From contig NZ_HG529490.1 in NCBI RefSeq assembly GCF_000308275.2, positions 709,695 to 773,694 of the forward strand: 64,000 bases of DNA. The letters are read 5' to 3'. Source of the DNA: Levyella massiliensis. Lineage in GTDB: Bacteria; Bacillota; Clostridia; Tissierellales; Peptoniphilaceae. Position 1 is the stretch's first letter; each line of letters opens with the position of its first letter. Below, in pieces: positions 1-9,389 of this stretch. A program made the position numbers and the translations under genes. A model generated the notes under the pieces. That model searched no databases, was not told the origin of the DNA, and worked only from the letters and a program-made list of their open reading frames with translations.

Positions 1-2
1 AT

Positions 3-341
3 TTCGGGAAGCGATTCTCAGGCAAAGACAGCATGGCGTTCTGCTATATGTCCGTTCCATTTGTTGTCGGCATACTAATGGCCTTCAGTAATCGCTACCA
101 ATACATTGCCAATCGCGATGCAACTGACAGTGGTCGTGGAGGCATCGATGGAGATTTCCCGCTTTGGGCTGAAGAGGGCGTGATGGTACCCCCGCAGACC
201 TTTGCGCGCTACGACTCTCGCTTCAGCGATCGCAACAGCACCTATCGCCATCCTGACGAGAACCCGAACGAGGCTAACTCGAACGAGGCTAACCCGAATG
301 CTTACGATCCGAACGGACCGCAGGATCCGAGTCAATTCTGA
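3..341 (+). CDS. C-terminal end of an unknown membrane protein (5' partial)
   Basis: The frame is open to the left edge of the window, so this is probably the tail of a longer gene; the first internal ATG is at 33. The visible part has one hydrophobic segment (about residues 11-27 counted from the edge) followed by a polar tail rich in Asn, Pro, Glu and Asp, with a short repeated NEAN-type motif. I do not recognise the family. A perfect 11-bp intrinsic terminator follows about 65 bp downstream, which supports this being a real gene end. Function cannot be inferred from the fragment. Confidence 0.55.
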   Translation, partial: FGKRFSGKDSMAFCYMSVPFVVGILMAFSNRYQYIANRDATDSGRGGIDGDFPLWAEEGVMVPPQTFARYDSRFSDRNSTYRHPDENPNEANSNEANPNAYDPNGPQDPSQF

Positions 342-408
342 GAAGACGGTAATGAAAAATAAATCCGGCTGTGAAAATGTCAGCTTGCAGCCGACGAATG
401 AATAGGAA

Positions 409-437
409 GAAGGCGACCCAACGGGTCGCCTTCTTTA
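409..437 (+). terminator. Rho-independent terminator
   Basis: Perfect 11-bp stem GAAGGCGACCC / GGGTCGCCTTC with a 3-nt loop followed by TTTAT. It ends the transcript of the partial gene at the left edge. Confidence 0.85.
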
Positions 438-443
438 TGTTAT

Positions 444-1229
444 AGGAAATGAGACTGCCTCGGCCGAACGTACCGTGGGTTTTGGCGTTTTTGCCATTAG
501 CACCGGTATGAAATGGGGCTGCCGTTGACTGAACGTACCGTAGGTTTTTGCGTTTTTGCCATTACCACCGGTAGAAAATCGCCATTCGCTCCCTTCCTCC
601 TACCGTAGGTTTTTGCGTTTTTGCCATTACCCACGGTATGAAATGGGACTGCACTTGGCTGAACGTACCGTAGGTTTTTGCGTTTTTGCCATTACCCACG
701 GTATGAAATGGGGCTGGACTTGGCCGAACGTACCGTGGGTTTTGGGATTTTTGCCATTACCCACGGTATGAAATGGGACTGCACTTGGCTGAACGTACCG
801 TGGGTTTTTGCGTTTTTGCAATTACCCACGGTATGAAATGGAGCTGCAGTTGACTGAACGTACCGTGGGTTTTAGCGTTTTTGCAATTACCCACGGTATG
901 AAATGGAGCTGCATTTGGCTGAACGTACCGTGGGTTTTAGCGTTTTTGCCATTACCCACGGTATGAAATGGGGCTGGACTTGGCCGAACGTACCGTAGGT
1001 TTTGGCGTTTTTACCATTACCCACGGTATGAAATGGAGCTGCAGTTGACTGAACGTACCGTGGGTTTTAGCATTTTTGCCATTACCAACGGTAGAAAATC
1101 GCTATTAGCCCCCTTGCGACTACCGTAGGTTTTGGCGCTTTTGCCATTACCAACGGTAGAAAATCGCCATTCGCTCCCTTCCTCCTACCGTAGGTTTTAG
1201 CGTTTTTGCCATTACCCACGGTATAAAAT
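444..1229. repeat. Hairpin array A1: 12 palindromic units, exact 65-bp period
   Basis: Palindromic units of 38 bp start at 471, 536, 601, 666, 731, 796, 861, 926, 991, 1056, 1121 and 1186, so the period is exactly 65 bp. Each unit is TACCGTGGGT (or TACCGTAGGT), an 18-nt loop, then ACCCACGGTA (or variants). Spacers are 27 bp and fall into two classes, one beginning TGAAATGG and ending GAACG, the other beginning GAAAATCGC. Several spacers are identical (units 3 and 5, 4 and 8, 6 and 9, 2 and 11). The array fills the junction between the convergent gene ends at 341 and 1250. A related array in the opposite orientation lies at 28607-29359. No coding capacity is credible here. Confidence 0.95.
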
Positions 1230-1249
1230 GTGTCGCTCGCTTTTATCAG

Positions 1250-2779
1250 CTACGAAAAGATCGCATTCACCTTCTCCAAATCCTCCTCCGGGCAAAGCAC
1301 AAGAATTTCATCGCCTCCCTTAAGGAAAGTGGCGCCATTAGGGGTAAAGGTGCTGCCTTCGCGCTCGATCGAGGCAATCAGCACAGAATCCGGCAAATCC
1401 CAATCAGAAAGAGTTTTTCCCAAGTAGGGTGCTTCATTTGGAATCAGATAGTACTGCATGGTCATATTTTCTTTTTTGCTGTCGGAATGCGAAGCTTTGG
1501 GGTCGCCAAAGCTCATCGCAAAGAGCGATTCGTAGATCGGTTCGGTACGACAGACTTTGGCAACTAAAAATGCAATGATGGCGCATGCGCTCATGGGAAG
1601 CATGATGTTGATGGAGCCACTCATCTCCATGACCAGCATGATGGACATGAGCGGCGCCTGCACCACGGCGGTGAGGACGCCGACCATGCCGAGATAGAGG
1701 AAATTCATGTAATATTCCGATGCAATCCATCCGCTGCCGAGGGAGAAAAAGAGAGCACCGGTCAGAGCGCCTACTGCCAAAACGGGCAGGAAAATGCCGC
1801 CCTGTGCGCCGCTGCCGTAGCTTGCCCAGACAAAAAGCAGGCGCAAGAGAAGGAAGACAAAAATCGGTGCCAGGGAAAAGGCGCCTTTCGCCAAATCCTC
1901 GATGAGGGCATGGCCGCCTCCCAGAAGCAATGGTTCTTGGCGTCCTACGAAGAATAGAACGGCCATGATCAAGAAGATGACGAGATAACGAGGAATCGGC
2001 AGCTTCGGCAATGCGCGGTTGGCAAATAAAAGGCCGCGATTGAAAACCACTCCCACCAACCCCGAGAGCACACCCATGGCTACAATAAAGCCGAGTGCCG
2101 TAACGGGCAAGGTGGCATGAATGCCGAAAGCAAAAGCGCTTTGCACGCCAAGGACAGAAAAGCTGAAGTAATTAGCCATGAGGCACGCTGCAAGGCACGG
2201 AATCAAAAAGAGGTGTGAAAGGCTCTTGTGAATTTCCTCCATCGCAAACAGAGCGCCGGAAAGCGGAGCATTAAAGGCCGCTGCCAAACCGGCAGCTGCG
2301 CCAGCCGTAACAAGGTAGCGTTCCTCCATCTCGGACACGTCAAGAAGGCGCGATGCTTTTTTTGCCAACATGCCACCAAGCTGTATCGACGGGCCTTCGC
2401 GTCCCAGCGTCAGACCACCGGCATTGCCTAAAATACCGCCTATAAATTTAGAAACAATGGTCGGCTCGACGGCCATATCAATTTTCCCCAACAGTTCTGC
2501 GCGGATCTGCGGAATGCCGCTGCCGCCACTGTACGGCGCCCACAAAAGCAGGCGATGCATGCAAAAAGCAAAGAACAAAAGGGCAAGCAGAATCCCGACA
2601 CTCTGCCAAAAAGTAGCACTTAATAACACGCTCGTCCGTAGGCTGTCCACTTTTGTCAAGAACAGTCGATAACACACCGCAATAATCCCGGATGCCAGCC
2701 CCACCAATAAACCGAAAAGCGCCAGTCGCCACTCCAGACGTTTTTTTCGATACAGCTTTTTATCATGGATTTCAGTCAT
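1250..2779 (-). CDS. ClC-family chloride channel/transporter with TrkA-C (RCK_C) domain
   Basis: Predicted polytopic membrane protein of 509 residues that moves chloride, or exchanges it for protons or fluoride, across the cytoplasmic membrane. The ClC selectivity motifs are visible: GSGIP at 86-90, GREGP at 126-130 (its Glu is the usual gating residue), and a GGIFLP segment near 330. The C-terminal 65 residues look like a TrkA-C/RCK_C ligand-binding domain (conserved pattern LIASIEREG...GDEILVL). The start overlaps the stop of the upstream YhaN-like gene by 4 bp (ATGA), indicating translational coupling. I see no clear terminator downstream; array A1 begins directly after the stop. Confidence 0.93.
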   Translation of the reverse strand: MTEIHDKKLYRKKRLEWRLALFGLLVGLASGIIAVCYRLFLTKVDSLRTSVLLSATFWQSVGILLALLFFAFCMHRLLLWAPYSGGSGIPQIRAELLGKIDMAVEPTIVSKFIGGILGNAGGLTLGREGPSIQLGGMLAKKASRLLDVSEMEERYLVTAGAAAGLAAAFNAPLSGALFAMEEIHKSLSHLFLIPCLAACLMANYFSFSVLGVQSAFAFGIHATLPVTALGFIVAMGVLSGLVGVVFNRGLLFANRALPKLPIPRYLVIFLIMAVLFFVGRQEPLLLGGGHALIEDLAKGAFSLAPIFVFLLLRLLFVWASYGSGAQGGIFLPVLAVGALTGALFFSLGSGWIASEYYMNFLYLGMVGVLTAVVQAPLMSIMLVMEMSGSINIMLPMSACAIIAFLVAKVCRTEPIYESLFAMSFGDPKASHSDSKKENMTMQYYLIPNEAPYLGKTLSDWDLPDSVLIASIEREGSTFTPNGATFLKGGDEILVLCPEEDLEKVNAIFS

Positions 2780-5091
2780 CTGCCGTTTTCCTCTCCATTT
2801 TCCTCAACAGTTTTTGCCAAGCCGCTTCCTTCGGCGGATAATGCCAGAATCGGTGTGTGCAAAGCATAGGCCCAATCCGCAAAACGGTGATGTGCTGTAA
2901 ACAGTAAAATTTGCTTCTGTTTCTCCGCGGCATACGCCTGCAAAAAATCAAACGCGTGCTTCGCGCGTTCGTCATCATAAAAGGCAAAGGCATCGTCCAA
3001 AAACAAAGGCAAATTTTCATCGCCGCTGATCAATTCCGCAACAGCCATACGCAGAGCAAAATACACCTGGTCAATCGTACCCGTGGAAAGCAGACGCCAA
3101 TCGGCAAGATCGCCAGCTTCCGACGATTCCATCGCAACGGCAAAATCCGTTGCTACGCGCACAGTGCCTGCTCGCCCGCGTAGCGCTTGTAAAATTTCCG
3201 ACGTGCGGGCATTAAGCTGCGGACCGAAATTATGATGTGCTTTCTCCGTGGCCTGTTGCACCGCCTCCGCTGCGATTTCCAGGGAACGATACACGCCACG
3301 CATCCGCTCTGCCTGCTCCGCTTCACGCTTCAGATCACGATCCACCGCATCAGCCAGACGCACGCCTTTCCATTGCTCTCTAAGACGCGCTTCCTCTTCA
3401 GCAATAGCAAGACGCTTCGCCTCCTGCTCTTGCCGCATATGAAGTTCCTGCTCCCGCAAATCATCCAAGTGCGCCTTCATGGCACTTTCCGACGCTACCC
3501 CGTCAAATCCCGCTTCGCGGCACTGTTCCTCCAACGCCTCGAGCGAATCATTCTTCCAACGTGCAAAGTCGCTTTGCCACTGCGCCTCAATTTGCTTCAG
3601 TGATCCCTCCAATTGCTCCCGACGCGTCTGGCGATGGGATTCCTCTTCCTGCAGCGCCTGATGTGCTTTTTGCCAGGCGGCTTCATCTTCCTGCCATTGG
3701 CGAAGTGCGTCGCTTTCCTGTTCAAGTTTCCGCTTTAACCGTTCGGCTCTTGCCTGAAATTGTTCCGCCGAAGCTTCCTCTTTTCGGCGCATCAATTCAT
3801 CTCTTTGCTGTGTGCGACGTGCCTCAGATCCCCGACGTTGCTCAGCCATTACGTTCTCTTCATGGCGATGCTTGCGCCATCCCCAGCCGAGAGCCAAAAC
3901 CCCGATTACCGTAAGACACAAACCGAACACCCATCCGGTAGACCAAAAGAGTGGCAACAACAGCGCACACAATAAGCCGCACACCAAAAGTGCTAAGCCG
4001 ACCCATACAAGCGTTGCGCGCACCTTTGGCTTTTCCTCCTGCTCCCGCGCCTCCTCTTCCAGATGCTTTAGTTGCAAATCTAGGAATTGCCGCTGCTCTT
4101 CGGCATGTGTCTCTTCCTGTTCTAAGGTAATGCGTTCCCGCTCTAACGTTTCATGTGCGGCATCCCATCGCTCTTTTTCTTGCTTTAAGACTGCTTCTTG
4201 TGACTCAAGCGCTTGTTTCTTAGCAATGGTCTCCGCAGGGAGCTGTTGCAGCGGCTGCACCTCGGAGCGTAAGGCTTCTTCCCGCGCTCGCAAATCACGA
4301 GCACGCCATAAATCACGCGCGTCCCATTGCTCCTCGGCGGCTTTCAACGCCTCCGCCTGCTTTTCGTAAGCTGTACGCATCCGCATAAACGACTCTTTTG
4401 CGGAGTCCAGCGCATGTTGCCGCATCTTTTTCTCTTCTTCTTTGCGCAGAGCCTCCGCTTTTTCTGCCTGCAAGCGGGCAATCGAAGCTTCCCGATCGCG
4501 CAGGGCGCCACCTTGTCCGTTTCCTTTTATAAAATAACGTTCCGCCTTCACGAGACGATCGAGCACTTCCTTTTCCGAAGTGGATTCATCGCCGGTACTG
4601 CGCAGATTCAACAGCCGCGCCATTAGCTGGTCTCCGTTTTTCGCCTTAATAGCGGGAATTACCGTACCGGACGCTCCGACATAGACACTGCGGCGAAACG
4701 CATCTTCATTCAGATGAAAAAAACGCTCCCCCGGTGTTTCCTTACTGCCAAGTGCGATCTCTTCGCCGGACCCATCCTTGACCAATTGAATTTTATCCTT
4801 GGAATTGGACTTACCGAAATGACGTGACAAACGGAAGACGCCCTCCGGCGTCTCAAAGCGCAAAACGCCCGACGGTTTCTCCATTGCGCCGTCTAAGTAG
4901 CGCTTGCGGATGTTCTCACGCGGATCCTTCCCCCCGACCGATGAACCGTAAAACATGAGCTGTAAAAAATCCATCAATGTGGTTTTTCCAGCTTCGTTAT
5001 TGCCATAAATTACCGTAAAACCGGCAGATAGTTCCTGCGAAAAAACCGTAAATTTTCCGAAATGGGAGAGTTCAATGGATAAGATCCGCAA
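2776..5091 (-). CDS. YhaN-like AAA/SMC-type ATPase with coiled coils (SbcC-like)
   Basis: 771-residue ATPase that probably works with the adjacent metallophosphoesterase in DNA end processing, like SbcCD or B. subtilis YhaN/YhaO. The N-terminal half-domain carries Walker A GNNEAGKTT; the C-terminal half-domain has the ABC signature region LLSTGTIDQ and Walker B LPLFLDDAF. Between them lie long Glu/Arg/Gln-rich coiled coils interrupted by two adjacent hydrophobic segments, as in YhaN rather than classical SbcC. I place the start at the TTG at 5091 because AAAGGA stands 8 nt upstream and the conserved sequence begins LRILSIELSHFG; a longer ATG frame reaches 5187. It overlaps the end of the upstream gene by 20 bp. 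Confidence 0.88.
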   Translation of the reverse strand: MRILSIELSHFGKFTVFSQELSAGFTVIYGNNEAGKTTLMDFLQLMFYGSSVGGKDPRENIRKRYLDGAMEKPSGVLRFETPEGVFRLSRHFGKSNSKDKIQLVKDGSGEEIALGSKETPGERFFHLNEDAFRRSVYVGASGTVIPAIKAKNGDQLMARLLNLRSTGDESTSEKEVLDRLVKAERYFIKGNGQGGALRDREASIARLQAEKAEALRKEEEKKMRQHALDSAKESFMRMRTAYEKQAEALKAAEEQWDARDLWRARDLRAREEALRSEVQPLQQLPAETIAKKQALESQEAVLKQEKERWDAAHETLERERITLEQEETHAEEQRQFLDLQLKHLEEEAREQEEKPKVRATLVWVGLALLVCGLLCALLLPLFWSTGWVFGLCLTVIGVLALGWGWRKHRHEENVMAEQRRGSEARRTQQRDELMRRKEEASAEQFQARAERLKRKLEQESDALRQWQEDEAAWQKAHQALQEEESHRQTRREQLEGSLKQIEAQWQSDFARWKNDSLEALEEQCREAGFDGVASESAMKAHLDDLREQELHMRQEQEAKRLAIAEEEARLREQWKGVRLADAVDRDLKREAEQAERMRGVYRSLEIAAEAVQQATEKAHHNFGPQLNARTSEILQALRGRAGTVRVATDFAVAMESSEAGDLADWRLLSTGTIDQVYFALRMAVAELISGDENLPLFLDDAFAFYDDERAKHAFDFLQAYAAEKQKQILLFTAHHRFADWAYALHTPILALSAEGSGLAKTVEENGEENGR

Positions 5092-6226
5092 AATTCCAGT
5101 CCTTTCCGTTAAAGGCCTCCAAGCCGAAGCGTAGCGCTCTTTCCAACGTTTCGCGCTCTTCCGGCGCTGCTTTCCTCCACCGGGCATAAAGTTCTGCCGC
5201 GAAATAGCCTTTGAGGCTTTCTTCCTGCTTTAACTGTTCCCAATCTAATGCAGGCACGCGCAGGTCACGAATTTCAAGCCAATACAGCTTTTCCCGCAGC
5301 GTTTCCTGCAACAAGGCCCAGTCCACCGGCTCCTCTTCGTCCACAGCGCCCGTCAAAAGCAAACGAGCCGCAATGTTTGAATCGTCAAAACCGGCCATAT
5401 GCGCCTCCTGCAGCGCCGCCATCAAACGCTCCTCTGCCTCCCGCTGGGAAGAGAGATGCGATCCGTCCACCTCCTGGCGAACAAAGAGACGCGTCGAAAG
5501 CGCCCGAAAATGCAAATCACAGTGCATCGGCTCAACTGTGCCCAGATAAACCCCTTTCACACCCGTTTCATCAAAGCCGGTTCCGTCCGGACAGCCGCTA
5601 TAAGCCACGGTCGTATGACCCACCGTCTGCAACGACGAGCGCTTATGTACATGTCCCAATGCCACATAGGTAAAGAAGTCGGGCGGCAGCGCTTCCGGCA
5701 GTATCGGATGATAGGGACTCTCGGGCTGATTCCAATCGCCGTGCACCACCAAAAGACGCGTATACCCCGGCGTCTTTTTTCTCTCCTCTTCCCAAGGCAA
5801 CGTCAATAGCGATCGTTCCTGATACGTGCCGCTAAATCCGGCGCCGTAGATAACCAGTTCTTTTTCCGGATCGGTCAGTGCTTCACAAGCACCGCGAAAA
5901 ATATGAACATTCTCCGGCCATGACGAAGCATAGGGGCTGTCAGGCGCCATATAGTCGTGATTGCCCGGCGTAATTAAGACCTTCAGAGAAGCCGCCTCAG
6001 CGATGCGTTCCCGAATGGCCTGAATCTGCTGTTCCGTAATTTCCGAGCTTTCCAGAAAATCGCCTGCCAGCAACAGATAATCCACGTTCTCGCTTGCACA
6101 GATTTCCAGCATATGGAAAAAGCTGCGCAGAATCTCGTTGCGACGCGCTGTTGCCTTATCGCCCAGACCGGGCAGGCGCGCGCCCAAATGCAGGTCTGCC
6201 GCGTGCATGATTTTAATGCGATGCAT
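5072..6226 (-). CDS. DNA repair metallophosphoesterase, YhaO/SbcD-like
   Basis: 384-residue calcineurin-like phosphoesterase, the predicted nuclease subunit paired with the downstream ATPase. Metal-binding motifs are in order: HAADLHLG near the N-terminus, GDFLES, GNHD, VHGD and GHVH. The start at 6226 (MHRIKIMHAAD) follows AAAGGG at about 6 nt; a longer frame to 6358 lacks conserved sequence and would overlap the divergent trmL. The gene ends inside the YhaN-like gene (20-bp overlap) and is head of a three-gene run that continues into the ClC gene. Divergent from trmL. Confidence 0.9.
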   Translation of the reverse strand: MHRIKIMHAADLHLGARLPGLGDKATARRNEILRSFFHMLEICASENVDYLLLAGDFLESSEITEQQIQAIRERIAEAASLKVLITPGNHDYMAPDSPYASSWPENVHIFRGACEALTDPEKELVIYGAGFSGTYQERSLLTLPWEEERKKTPGYTRLLVVHGDWNQPESPYHPILPEALPPDFFTYVALGHVHKRSSLQTVGHTTVAYSGCPDGTGFDETGVKGVYLGTVEPMHCDLHFRALSTRLFVRQEVDGSHLSSQREAEERLMAALQEAHMAGFDDSNIAARLLLTGAVDEEEPVDWALLQETLREKLYWLEIRDLRVPALDWEQLKQEESLKGYFAAELYARWRKAAPEERETLERALRFGLEAFNGKDWNFADLIH

Positions 6227-6356
6227 GTGTTCCCTTTCTGTTTTTCTTATCCAACGCGCCATATAGCATACGGCGCTCCGAAATGCGTTGCACATAAAAG
6301 CGCCCCCTGCTGGGCAACGCAAATAATTTGCGTTACCATGTTCATCGGAGGCTACC

Positions 6357-6842
6357 ATGGCAAAAAATCACATTGTACTTATTGAACCGGAAATTCCGTA
6401 TAATACCGGAAATATCGCGCGCACTTGTGTCGTAACCGGCACAGCGCTTCATCTTGTTCGCCCTTTCGGCTTTCGTCTGACCAGCCAGCAGATCGCACGC
6501 GCTGGAATGGATTACTGGGACAAAGTCGACCTGACCATCTGGGACAGCTGGCAAGAATTTGTAGAGCATGCCGATGCGCTGGAAAAAGAGGGTACCGAAG
6601 TGCTCTATATTGAAACGCGCACCCCTCGCTCCTTAGGAGATCTGAAGGCAACGGATTCCGTCATGATGGTGTTCGGCAGCGAATCCAAGGGGCTCCCGCA
6701 TGCCATGATGGATCGCAATCAGGAGCGATGCATGCGCATTCCCATGCTGCCCGGGTCGCGCTCTTTAAATTTATCCAACTCCGCTGCCATCGTGCTCTAT
6801 GAAGTGCTGCGGCAACAAGACTATCCCGGCCTTACACGTTAA
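6357..6842 (+). CDS. trmL: tRNA (cytidine/uridine-34 2'-O)-methyltransferase TrmL
   Basis: 161-residue SPOUT-family RNA methyltransferase that methylates the wobble ribose of some tRNA-Leu species using S-adenosylmethionine. Family signatures are clear: IVLIEPEIPYNTGNIAR at the N-terminus, FGSESKGLP in the knot, and the C-terminal SRSLNLSNSAAIVLYE. Length matches TrmL. GGAGG lies 7 nt before the ATG at 6357. It is divergent from the YhaO-like gene and convergent with thrB. Confidence 0.95.
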   Translation: MAKNHIVLIEPEIPYNTGNIARTCVVTGTALHLVRPFGFRLTSQQIARAGMDYWDKVDLTIWDSWQEFVEHADALEKEGTEVLYIETRTPRSLGDLKATDSVMMVFGSESKGLPHAMMDRNQERCMRIPMLPGSRSLNLSNSAAIVLYEVLRQQDYPGLTR

Positions 6843-6854
6843 CGTAAAAGCCGA

Positions 6855-6897
6855 CTCTGCCCTGCTACGCTCGCACCGTGACAGGGCTTTACTTGTA
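6855..6897. terminator. Possible weak terminator between trmL and thrB
   Basis: GCCCTG and CAGGGC arms separated by a long loop, followed on the + strand by TTTACTTGTATTGT. The loop is long and the U-tract broken, so the call is tentative. It is the only hairpin I see in this 107-bp convergent junction. Confidence 0.3.
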
Positions 6898-6949
6898 TTG
6901 TAAACCAATTGTTTTTAACTTCCAAACGCCGACAAGACCCGCCATAACG

Positions 6950-7906
6950 CTAGTGCTTACGAGATGCTTTTTCCTCATCAGAGGCTGCGATCGTGGCGCC
7001 GACGAAATCAGGGCGGACAGCGCGCACTTTCCAACCCTTTGGCACATCTTCATTTAACGCGACTTCCACGCGAGATTCGGCTTCTGCCAATGAGACACAA
7101 AGCAGTGTTGATCCGGCGCCGCTTATCACAAGCCCCGCCGCACCAGCAGCAACGGCCTTCTTTTCCCAAGCTTCAAATTGCGCAATCTGCGGACGACGAT
7201 AAGGTTCATGCAGACGATCTTTTAAACCGATCTGCAACAGCTTAGCGTCCCCTGTTCGCAGCCCCTCCAATAAAAAGCCAAAAGAGGAGAGATTAAAAAC
7301 GGCATCCTTTCGAGAAACGGTCTCCGGCAAGCCTGCCCGCGATTTTTCGGTGCTAGACGCAAAATCCGGAATCAACACGTGAAACCGGAGATGCTCTGAC
7401 AGCGGGCAAGAACACGCTTTAACTCTGCCATCGATAAAACGCGAAATCTGTAGGCCGCCATATAACGCCGGCGCCACATTGTCCGGATGGCCCTCCACTT
7501 CCGTCGCCACGCGCAAAATGGAGGCATCCGTAAAACGACCGCCACGCATAGGCGGCGTCAAACGGCGTGCCATAAAGCGTGCCGCTTCCGCTCCTGCTAC
7601 AATGCAGGCGGCAGAAGACCCCAGCCCCCGTGTGGAGGGAATATCCGAAGCAATATATACACTGATTCTCGGCAATGCAATGTCAAGCATCTCCGCATAA
7701 CGCCAATAGGCGTCCAACACGAGATTACGTCCGTAGTGATGTCCTGCCGCTGCGGCATTCGAAAAGACCGGCGCTTGGGCGGGATTATCATCCGATTGAC
7801 GCAGATGAAACATATAGTTGGCATAGAGATTCCAAGCAATCCCGGCACAGTCAAAGCCGGAGCCTAAATTAGCACTGGTGGCGGGCACCCGAATAGTAAA
7901 CGGCAT
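6950..7906 (-). CDS. thrB: Homoserine kinase
   Basis: 318-residue GHMP kinase that phosphorylates homoserine with ATP, the step before threonine synthase. Seen: substrate loop VPATSANLGSGFDCAG at the start, the ATP loop PSTRGLGSSAA, and EGHPDNVAPALYGG. The start is the ATG at 7906, preceded by AAAGGAG with 6-nt spacing; a 6-codon longer ORF exists. It lies 1 nt after the thrC stop, so it is the last gene of the aspartokinase-asd-hom-thrC-thrB operon. Confidence 0.95.
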   Translation of the reverse strand: MPFTIRVPATSANLGSGFDCAGIAWNLYANYMFHLRQSDDNPAQAPVFSNAAAAGHHYGRNLVLDAYWRYAEMLDIALPRISVYIASDIPSTRGLGSSAACIVAGAEAARFMARRLTPPMRGGRFTDASILRVATEVEGHPDNVAPALYGGLQISRFIDGRVKACSCPLSEHLRFHVLIPDFASSTEKSRAGLPETVSRKDAVFNLSSFGFLLEGLRTGDAKLLQIGLKDRLHEPYRRPQIAQFEAWEKKAVAAGAAGLVISGAGSTLLCVSLAEAESRVEVALNEDVPKGWKVRAVRPDFVGATIAASDEEKASRKH

Positions 7907-7907
7907 C

Positions 7908-9389
7908 TCATACTCCTTTCGCAAAACCGATCACGGCATCGCGCATCGCTTCGCGGGTCAAGCGCTGTGGCGCATGTCCTTTTTCACGCGCTAAAACACG
8001 TAACGGTTCCGGTACAGGCACTTTCGAAAGTGCAGCCAGTTCCTCCCATTGCTGCGCAAGAGACGCAGGTACCGGACGATGCAAAGCACGCAACACGGTA
8101 TCTGCAAATTTAAAGGGGCTCGCCGTGGAAAGCACAAGTTGATAGGCACGCGCTTCGTCCTTATCGCTTTGTGCGTCAGAAAGCATCTTCTGCACATGTA
8201 ACGCCACCGCCGTGTGCGGATCGACCACTTGATGCGCCGTACGATAGAGTGTTGCGATGGTTTTCTGTACGGCGTCTTCGTCCGCATACCCCCATCGCAT
8301 ATCTTTGTCTGACAGGGCAAAGGAGAAATGACCTTCGCTGGCCAATTTCTGCATCTCTACGCGCACGATCTCGGCATCCTTGCTTTCGTGGTAGAGGAAG
8401 CGTTCCAAATTGCTGGAAACGAGAATATCCATCGAAGGGCTCGTCGTGCGCACCAGTTCCCGTCGCGCATCATACGTACCGCTTTGGCCGAAGTCCGTCA
8501 GCACATGATTGGTATTGGAAGCAACGGTGAGAATGCGTAGCGGCAGACCCATACGTTTCGCATAATATCCCGCTAAGACGTCGCCGAAATTGCCCGTGGG
8601 CACCGTCACATCCAACGGAGCTCCTTCTGATATCGCCCCCGCCAGCACCAGCGACTCATATGCCGTGAAATAGTAGACGATCTGTGGCACCAGACGTCCG
8701 ATATTGATGGAATTGGCTGAAGAAAGGCGCACCCCCTGCTTTTTCAGTGAGGACGCCATGGCTTTATCGGTGAAGAAGGCTTTAACCGCGCGCTGACAAT
8801 CATCAAAATTGCCTTCCACCGCATAGGCAAAGACGTTATTTTCTTTCTGCGTACACATTTGCTTTTCCTGCGCCCGGCTGACCCCGTCCGCCGGATAAAA
8901 CACAAGAACACCAAAGCCGTCCACGCCGGCAAAGCCTTCCATGGCCGCTTTCCCGGTATCGCCGGAAGTCGCCGTCAGAATTAACAGACGGTCCGTATCC
9001 CCTGTCACCTCTTGGGCGGCACGCATCAAATGCGGCAAAGCCGATAGCGCAATGTCTTTGAAAGCCAATGTCGGTCCATGCCACAATTCAAGCAGGGCAA
9101 GCGTCTGATCTACGGGTTGCACGGGACAAATTTGTCTCGTGCGAAAGCGCTTGTCATATGCCGTTTTCACCACATTCGCAATGCGTTCTTCCCCCAGGGA
9201 AGGAAAATAGAGACGAAAAATGCGCTGTGCTACTTCTTCAAACCGTAGCCCTCGCCAAGCGCGAAAATCCACCGTCGGAATTTTTTCCGGTACAAAAAGG
9301 CCTCCATCGGGCGCAAGTCCCTGTAATAAAGCCTCGGCATCCGTTGCTCTCAGTGACGCATCACGCGTCGAATGGTACATTAAGACCAT
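7908..9389 (-). CDS. thrC: Threonine synthase
   Basis: 493-residue PLP enzyme converting O-phosphohomoserine to threonine. Recognisable blocks: YHSTRD and APDGGLFVPE near the N-terminus, HGPTLAFKDIAL (containing the PLP lysine), and TATSGDTGKAAMEGFAG. An alternative ATG at 9380 (MYHSTRD) overlaps the hom stop as TAATG and may be the real start; the 9389 ATG has GGTGGTG 5 nt upstream. Within the threonine operon, between hom and thrB. Confidence 0.94.
   Translation of the reverse strand: MVLMYHSTRDASLRATDAEALLQGLAPDGGLFVPEKIPTVDFRAWRGLRFEEVAQRIFRLYFPSLGEERIANVVKTAYDKRFRTRQICPVQPVDQTLALLELWHGPTLAFKDIALSALPHLMRAAQEVTGDTDRLLILTATSGDTGKAAMEGFAGVDGFGVLVFYPADGVSRAQEKQMCTQKENNVFAYAVEGNFDDCQRAVKAFFTDKAMASSLKKQGVRLSSANSINIGRLVPQIVYYFTAYESLVLAGAISEGAPLDVTVPTGNFGDVLAGYYAKRMGLPLRILTVASNTNHVLTDFGQSGTYDARRELVRTTSPSMDILVSSNLERFLYHESKDAEIVRVEMQKLASEGHFSFALSDKDMRWGYADEDAVQKTIATLYRTAHQVVDPHTAVALHVQKMLSDAQSDKDEARAYQLVLSTASPFKFADTVLRALHRPVPASLAQQWEELAALSKVPVPEPLRVLAREKGHAPQRLTREAMRDAVIGFAKGV

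Noticed and set aside
471-1223. CRISPR array (38-bp palindromic repeat with 27-bp spacers)
   Set aside because: Spacers fall into two related classes and several are identical, the repeats themselves vary, and no cas genes are nearby. The same holds for 28607-29359.
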